NCBI GenBank assembly: GCA_963794265.1 | Contig: CAWCDJ010000002.1 | Location: forward strand, 62,001-126,000 | Length of the DNA stretch: 64,000 nt | From: CAWCDJ01 sp963794265 | GTDB taxonomy: Bacteria > Acidobacteriota > Terriglobia > Bryobacterales > Bryobacteraceae | Direction: 5' to 3' | Part shown: positions 59,652 to 64,000 of the stretch, piece by piece | Numbering within the stretch: the stretch's first letter is position 1 | Layout: each line of letters opens with the position of its first letter | The notes under the pieces: generated by a model | What the model was told of the DNA's origin: nothing | Databases searched by the model: none | The model's input: the letters and a program-made list of their open reading frames with translations, nothing else | Made by a program: the position numbers and the translations under genes

Positions 59652-61355
59652 ATGGGCCAACATCCGCCACAATCGGACGCAATCAATCGCCGCAGTTTGC
59701 TGACCCGGGGCACAGCCCTGGTGGGAGCCGCAGCCGCCGAACTCGCGTTCAACGCATCCGCTGAGGAGAACCCGCAGGCGGAAGTAAAGACCGCCGCCCG
59801 GCCTGCTTCGGCGGTGGCGTCCCCGAACCTGCACCCGCCGGTTGTCCAGGTCAAAAGCGGAAAACTCCGCGGCTTCCGGGACGGCAAGGTCTTTACTTTC
59901 CTCGGCGTCCCTTATGCCGTGGCGGAGCGCTTCGAAATGCCGAAGCCTGTTCCAGGGTGGGAAGGCGTCAAGGGCGCTCAAGTGTGGGGACCTGTCTGCC
60001 CGATCCCGCAGGCGACCAGCGTCGGCGGCGACGATTTTGTGTTTCCTCACCGCTACTGGGTAGAGAACGAACACTGCCAGGTGTTGAACGTCTGGACGCA
60101 AAGCACAGCGGCGGGGGCGAAGAAGCCCGTGATGGTATGGATGCACGGCGGAGGGTTTACCAATGGCTCGTCGATGGAGTCCTATGCGTACGACGGCAAA
60201 ACGCTGTGCGAGTTCGGCAACGTCGTCGCGGTCAGCCTCAACCACCGGCTGAACATCATCGGCACGCTCGATCTCTCGGCTTATGGCTCCGAGTACGCCA
60301 ATTCGCGCAACACGGGCATGGCCGATCTCGTCGCCGCGCTTGAGTGGATTCACGACAACATCGAAGCCTTTGGCGGAGATCCCGGCAATGTGACCGTCTT
60401 CGGCCAGTCCGGCGGCGGCGGCAAGGTTTCGCGGCTGATGCACATGCCTGCGGCGAAGGGCCTGTTTCACAAGGTGATCTGCCAAAGCGGCGGCAACCTG
60501 AACTATCGCGACACCGAGCCTGCCAAGGTCATTCAGGACCAGCGGGCTGTCGCCGCCGAGACCCTGAAGAATCTCGGTCTCGAGGGCGGCCGGATCGACA
60601 AGTTGCAGAGGGTTCCGTATCGCGATCTGCTGGCGGCAGGCAACGCCGCGAACCAAGCCGTGGCCAAGCAACTTGGCCGCCAGGCGATGGGCTGGAACCC
60701 GGTCGCGGACGACAAGTACGTCATGCGCGAGTTCTGCGACTGGGCCGAGTCGATTCCGTACATGGCCGGCACCGTGATGACCGAGTTCACTAGCAATCTA
60801 GCCAGGGGTGAACTCACGAAGAACGAGTGGACCCCGCAGGAGATCGACGAGCGCCTCTCGACCGCCTTCGGCGCGAAGAAGGAAGACATCGTTGCCGAGT
60901 TCAAGAAGGCGCTGCCGCGCAAGAAAGTGCAGGATGTCCTCTTCTTCGACAGCAGGTTCCGGCCCGGCGCCAAGAGCATGCTGGCGCGGAAACTGGAAAA
61001 GACCAAAGCTCCGGTCTACAACTACATTTTCGCCTACGAGTATCAAGTCAACGGCGGTATCACAGCTTTCCATTGTTCTGAGATTGCGTTTGCCTTCCAC
61101 GCCCTGAGCGAGCCGCATATCCGCATCGCCACGGGCGGCGCGCCGTCCGCGCTGGCATTGCAGGACAAGGTTTCGCAGGCGTGGGTCAATTTCGCCCGCA
61201 CGGGTAACCCGTCGCAGCCGGGCCTCGCCTGGAAGCCGTATACGTTGGCTGCCCGGGAGACCATGGTCTTCGACACGGTCAGCGAACTCCGCTCTGTCAA
61301 CGACGACCGACTGCTGTCGCTATTGCCGCAGGGCGGCGGCCGCCGGGGGGCATAG
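59652..61355 (+). CDS. Tat-exported type-B carboxylesterase
   Basis: The protein has 567 residues from ATG 59652, preceded by AAGGAGG. Twin-arginine signal: R13-R14 in INRRSLLTRGTALVGAAAAEL. The carboxylesterase-B pattern is present: GKLRGFRDGKVFTFLGVPYAV, KKPVMVWMHGGGFTNGSS, DLVAALEWIHDNIEAFGGDPGNVTVFGQSGGGGKV with nucleophile Ser253, and a late FHCSEIAFAFHAL that likely supplies His. Relatives hydrolyse p-nitrobenzyl, phenolic or acyl esters on sugars. Its position after a carbohydrate regulator would suit deacylation of plant polysaccharide, which is inference. The start CHG-type oxyanion motif (HGGG) is intact. Confidence 0.92.
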   Translation: MGQHPPQSDAINRRSLLTRGTALVGAAAAELAFNASAEENPQAEVKTAARPASAVASPNLHPPVVQVKSGKLRGFRDGKVFTFLGVPYAVAERFEMPKPVPGWEGVKGAQVWGPVCPIPQATSVGGDDFVFPHRYWVENEHCQVLNVWTQSTAAGAKKPVMVWMHGGGFTNGSSMESYAYDGKTLCEFGNVVAVSLNHRLNIIGTLDLSAYGSEYANSRNTGMADLVAALEWIHDNIEAFGGDPGNVTVFGQSGGGGKVSRLMHMPAAKGLFHKVICQSGGNLNYRDTEPAKVIQDQRAVAAETLKNLGLEGGRIDKLQRVPYRDLLAAGNAANQAVAKQLGRQAMGWNPVADDKYVMREFCDWAESIPYMAGTVMTEFTSNLARGELTKNEWTPQEIDERLSTAFGAKKEDIVAEFKKALPRKKVQDVLFFDSRFRPGAKSMLARKLEKTKAPVYNYIFAYEYQVNGGITAFHCSEIAFAFHALSEPHIRIATGGAPSALALQDKVSQAWVNFARTGNPSQPGLAWKPYTLAARETMVFDTVSELRSVNDDRLLSLLPQGGGRRGA

Positions 61356-62135
61356 CACCTATCGTAGTTCGATCCAAGCGTTGGCCTCTCCCTGGCGGCA
61401 TGCGCTACTCCAAGAGAAGCGGTGCGAAGTCGGCGAGGTTCCGCCGGCCAGCGACGCCTTGGATTCGCGCGCCTCGGCCCCGAGTTGCTTGATCTCGGAG
61501 CCGGATTGCCCTCGCTCTCGCTCATTCTGTTGGTGAAGACCGCGGTGACGTCCGTTGTCACAGAGCCGTACAGGCCGAACTTGCTCGATTCCGAAACGGG
61601 TGGCCGACAACGAAGCCGGCCGGTGAACCGGTCCGAGGACGCGCGCGCGATGATGTACGGCGGCAACGCGCCGGTGTTCGTGCCAGCCAGCATGACGGCC
61701 AGAGCCCGGATTTGCTTGCCGGGCTACTACCACTCTTATTTCGACCATGGCGCAGCACGGGATGATACCGCGGGTCCCGCCGCCTGCGGCGGAAAAAGAT
61801 CGTGGGCTTCATAGTCCTTTCCAGGCCTGCGGAAATGATCTGCACGCCTCGGATGGTCAGATGGTTGCAGGGTTCATGTTGCGGTAAATCACCGCCCCTT
61901 TCAGGCCGTAGCCGAGCAGCCGGCCGTACCGGCGCGGCTTCGTGAGCCGGTCGATGTTCGCCGCGACGCGGTCGACTTCGGTCCCGATGCCGAAACCCCA
62001 TCTGGACTGGCGCTCTCCAGAGGGCGACCTTTCAAGGGCTTGCGAGGACCTCCTGTGCATACTGAAAGAAGTAGGTTTGGGCGAAGGGAGGAGTTCACGA
62101 GGCTTTCCCCGTGGGAACCCTGCGGGGTGTTCGGC
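61356..62135. other. Decayed region without an intact gene
   Basis: About 780 bp between the esterase and the IS21 remnant. Frames are broken. On the minus strand a stretch at about 61857-62010 translates to a protein-like C-terminus (GFGIGTEVDRVAANIDRL, then YGRLLGYGLKGAVIYRNMNPATI) that ends in TGA at 61857. It may be the tail of a lost gene, but no family was recognised. Confidence 0.4.
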
Positions 62136-62175
62136 GACAATTAGATCTCCCGGCTGACGACAATTAAAACTCCCG
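62136..62175 (+). repeat. Two direct repeats resembling an IS21-family element end
   Basis: GACAATTAGATCTCCCG (62136-62152) and GACAATTAAAACTCCCG (62159-62175) are 23 bp apart and differ at few positions. Multiple short terminal repeats of this kind occur at IS21-family ends, and an istA remnant follows directly. The matching right end was not found. Confidence 0.55.
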
Positions 62176-62221
62176 CTCGAGGCAACGACCCCGCGCCGGT
62201 AGCAGAAGTCGCGAGTCAGCG

Positions 62222-62799
62222 CGCCCGTTTGGCGAGGTGTGGGACGCCGTTCAGCAGCAGATCCAGGAGAGCCCCGGGCTGGAGGCCAAGACACTGTTCG
62301 AGTGGCTGCAACGGGAATATCCGGGGCGATTCAGCGACGGTCAGATCCGGACGCTGCAACGACGCATCAAGCTATGGCGGGTGAAGCCGCAGCACACCAC
62401 CCCGGCCAGTCCCAACGAGAACGGGGATGCGAGCAGAGCCATTACCGGTTCAAGCGAGCGATGGAGCAGGCGCTGCTGCTGCGCGGGAGCCGTGACTTCG
62501 GCGGCATGGCCGAATACGCGCAGTTCCTCAAGAACCTGTTCGTGCAGCGGAATGCGGGGCGGCGGGACAGGCTTGCCGAAGAGATGGCGGTGATGCGGGA
62601 GTTGCCGGCGCGGCGGATGGAATCGGCCAAACGGGAACGGGTGAAGGTGGACTCGGGCAGTCTGATCCACGTCGAGCGGAACTCGTATTCGGTGAACAGC
62701 CGACTGATTGGCGCGCGGGTGGAAGCGCGGTCGTACCTGGACCACGTCGAGGTTTGGTACGGGCAGCGAAAGGTAGCAGACCTGCCGCGGCTGGCGTGA
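62222..62799 (+). pseudogene. istA: IS21-family transposase IstA remnant, frameshifted and internally deleted
   Basis: Part A (about 62222-62400) reads PFGEVWDAVQQQIQESPGLEAKTLFEWLQREYPGRF and RTLQRRIKLWRVK, which is the region after the IstA N-terminal helix-turn-helix. Part B (about 62428-62799), in another frame, reads HYRFKRAMEQALLLRGSRDFGGMAEYAQFL and VERNSYSVNSRLIGARVEARSYLDHVEVWYGQRKVADLPRL, the distal IstA region. The catalytic DDE core between them and the N-terminus are gone, and no istB follows. It is an inactive relic. Confidence 0.8.
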
Positions 62800-62821
62800 T
62801 GAACCGGATCGGGAACGGCCG

Positions 62822-63074
62822 CTACTTCGCGCGGCGCTTGTTCCGCGGCCCTCGCCCACCCGCCCTCCGTTTCTGGAGATGCAGTCGTGGCACGAGGTTC
62901 CAACCGCGCTTCTCGTGCACAACGTCGGCGGTCAGCGGCCCAGGTTCCACCGCCGCGCCAGCCTGCTTCATCCGGATGGCCTTCTACTCCAATGCCTCGG
63001 CGCGGCGCAGGGCCTTCTCGCCCTTCTTCGCGAGCTTCCGGATCGCGGCGATCCGCTCGTCGGCCGTGGGTCCA
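62822..63074 (-). pseudogene. Possible broken Lys/Arg-rich coding remnant
   Basis: The minus strand reads GPTADERIAAIRKLAKKGEKALRRAEALE, then a TAG at 62984-62986, then an ORF of 49 codons starting at ATG 62971 (MKQAGAAVEPGPLTADVVHEKRGW and a Lys/Arg-rich tail). The charge pattern looks like real protein. It may be one gene with a nonsense change or two unrelated frames. No family was recognised. Confidence 0.3.
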
Positions 63075-63082
63075 GGCCCGGA

Positions 63083-63916
63083 TCACTTCTGCAATACAAC
63101 CGTTACTGCGGGCGATTCCTGTGGGCTTGCGGGCTCCTTCGTGATCTCGCCGATGGGCAGCACGGTCGGGGTCGATAGGACGTAGACCCTAAAATGCATC
63201 CCATTGGGCGTATTGGGCTGGCCGAAATTGGCCGAGTCCCTCCACTCGGGGGAGGCAATTTGAAATTGGATCCACTTGCGTCCCGACTGATCTTCGGGCG
63301 CGGAGACCAGGTAATTGTTCAGCTTGGGTTGCCACCCTTTGCCCGAGACGTCCGCATGAAGTCCGACGGTCGCGCCCTCGGTTGGGCTGGTGATCCGAAT
63401 GCCCGAACCGGGCTGCGCGATCAACGACTGCGCGACCAAAACGCCCACGACGACCACCGCCAGCAGGGCAGCGGCCATCGCCGACTTTCGGGCCCGTGTC
63501 CACCGGTCCGCTCGGCTGCCGGCCACCGGCATCATGCCTGGCGGGACCGCCGCCGTCGGCATCGGCTCGGGCGCCGGACCCTCCTCGACCCGCGGCGGCT
63601 CAACTGTCGCCGCCGCGGTTGGCGCGGGCCGCACATTGGTCTCAATTCGAGGCACGAACTTGCCGACGGGAATCCCGATCCGCCACGGGTCGCCTGCGCC
63701 CTCGCCACGGTAATATGTGTCCAATCTGCTTCTCACGTCGGCTACAGCCATGCTCACAGTGGAATGATCCGCGTTGGGATTATTGGCGTAGCGATCCTGC
63801 AGGATCGTGTTGATGCTCGCCTCTCGGCCAGCTAGCCGCTCATCCACGAGGTATCCGAAGATCGTGCTGTACTTGGGCGCGTTCTTGAATGGCTTGCTGT
63901 TAAGGATTTTGGTCAC
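63083..63916 (-). CDS. Membrane protein with winged-helix-like N-terminus and Ig-like C-terminal domain
   Basis: The protein has 277 residues from GTG 63916, with GAGG four nt upstream. Residues about 10-90 (FKNAPKYSTIFGYLVDERLAGREASINTILQDRYAN, VADVRSRLDTYYRGEGAGDPWRIGIPVGKFVPRIE) resemble the winged-helix-like domain of CadC-type Acidobacteriota proteins, including the G-x-G-x-x-D-P-x-x-I-x-I-P-x-G-x-(Y/F)-V-P ending. A Pro/Ala linker precedes one membrane helix (about 144-167: KSAMAAALLAVVVVGVLVAQSL). The outer domain (IRITSPTEGATVGLHADVSGKGW) is beta-rich. A one-component transmembrane sensor is a reasonable guess. Upstream in frame lies a mini-ORF ended by TAA (see 63941-63988). Confidence 0.7.
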   Translation of the reverse strand: MTKILNSKPFKNAPKYSTIFGYLVDERLAGREASINTILQDRYANNPNADHSTVSMAVADVRSRLDTYYRGEGAGDPWRIGIPVGKFVPRIETNVRPAPTAAATVEPPRVEEGPAPEPMPTAAVPPGMMPVAGSRADRWTRARKSAMAAALLAVVVVGVLVAQSLIAQPGSGIRITSPTEGATVGLHADVSGKGWQPKLNNYLVSAPEDQSGRKWIQFQIASPEWRDSANFGQPNTPNGMHFRVYVLSTPTVLPIGEITKEPASPQESPAVTVVLQK

Positions 63917-63940
63917 CTGACCTCGGATGTCGCGATGCCA

Positions 63941-63988
63941 TTATGGGCTGACATCCGATTGAAGTTCTTTGTTCTCAATATCTGACAT
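63941..63988 (-). CDS. 15-codon upstream mini-ORF, in frame with the 63916 gene
   Basis: ATG 63988, preceded by a strong CTGGAGGGAATC ribosome site at the window edge, encodes MSDIENKELQSDVSP and ends at TAA 63941-63943. The reading frame then continues open into the GTG start of the membrane protein. It is either a leader peptide or the true N-terminus separated by a nonsense change. Confidence 0.45.
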   Translation of the reverse strand: MSDIENKELQSDVSP

Positions 63989-64000
63989 GATTCCCTCCAG

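Overview
The window is high-GC DNA that most resembles an Acidobacteriota genome of the Bryobacterales/Solibacter type. This is inferred from family content. There is a cytosolic-to-surface protein with SBBP-like repeats and the Solibacter-type C-terminal domain (TIGR03437-like). There is a very large TonB-dependent receptor with an N-terminal carboxypeptidase-regulatory domain. There is an OmpR-type winged helix fused to a TolB-like propeller, and an FG-GAP/ASPIC-UnbV protein paired with a TPR protein. No rRNA, tRNA or CRISPR array was seen.

Layout. (1) 1-2751: a divergent pair, a TPR-like envelope protein running off the left edge (minus) and an O-antigen-ligase-like membrane protein (plus), in DNA with an extreme G bias on the + strand and an array of UUCG-loop hairpins between them. 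(2) 2784-4827: a secreted FecR-like protein and two orphan NarL-type response regulators, one with Glu at the phosphoacceptor site. (3) 5489-7302: a crotonase and a GH5-like hydrolase. (4) 7334-16605: eight minus-strand genes that read as one electron-transfer and control unit: sensor kinase, sigma-54 activator, Cyc2-like porin-cytochrome, monoheme cytochrome, GltD-like Fe-S flavoprotein, Rieske protein, cytochrome b and a hexaheme cytochrome. (5) 16664-22025: a DUF5916-type outer-membrane protein, the SBBP/TIGR03437 protein and a small secreted protein.

(6) 22338-45133 is the centrepiece: 18 plus-strand, tightly packed genes for a contractile, phage-tail-like injection system. It has a sheath, tube, gp26-like Zn protein, Afp6-like protein, CIS tube-initiator, LysM protein, gp27/late-control-D hub, gp5 spike, gp25, baseplate J, tail protein I and a DUF6519-like protein. 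Head, packaging, integrase and lysis genes are absent, so it is a domesticated tail machine and not a prophage. Four features are unusual. Three consecutive hydrophobic tape-measure-like proteins share an N-terminal motif. A 118-residue Pro-rich repeat protein sits where the PAAR tip gene normally lies. A 1268-residue distal protein carries 15 PASTA repeats. No AAA+ ATPase gene is present in the cluster.

(7) 45335-61355: a carbohydrate-acquisition region. It holds a GH13 enzyme (plus), then on the minus strand a TonB receptor, GH13 amylase, GH28-like beta-helix protein, TPR protein and FG-GAP/ASPIC protein, with a divergent CadC-like transmembrane regulator and a Tat-exported type-B carboxylesterase. 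(8) 61356-64000: a decayed stretch with an IS21-family istA remnant and terminal-type repeats, then a membrane protein with a winged-helix-like N-terminus whose upstream in-frame mini-ORF is interrupted by a stop.
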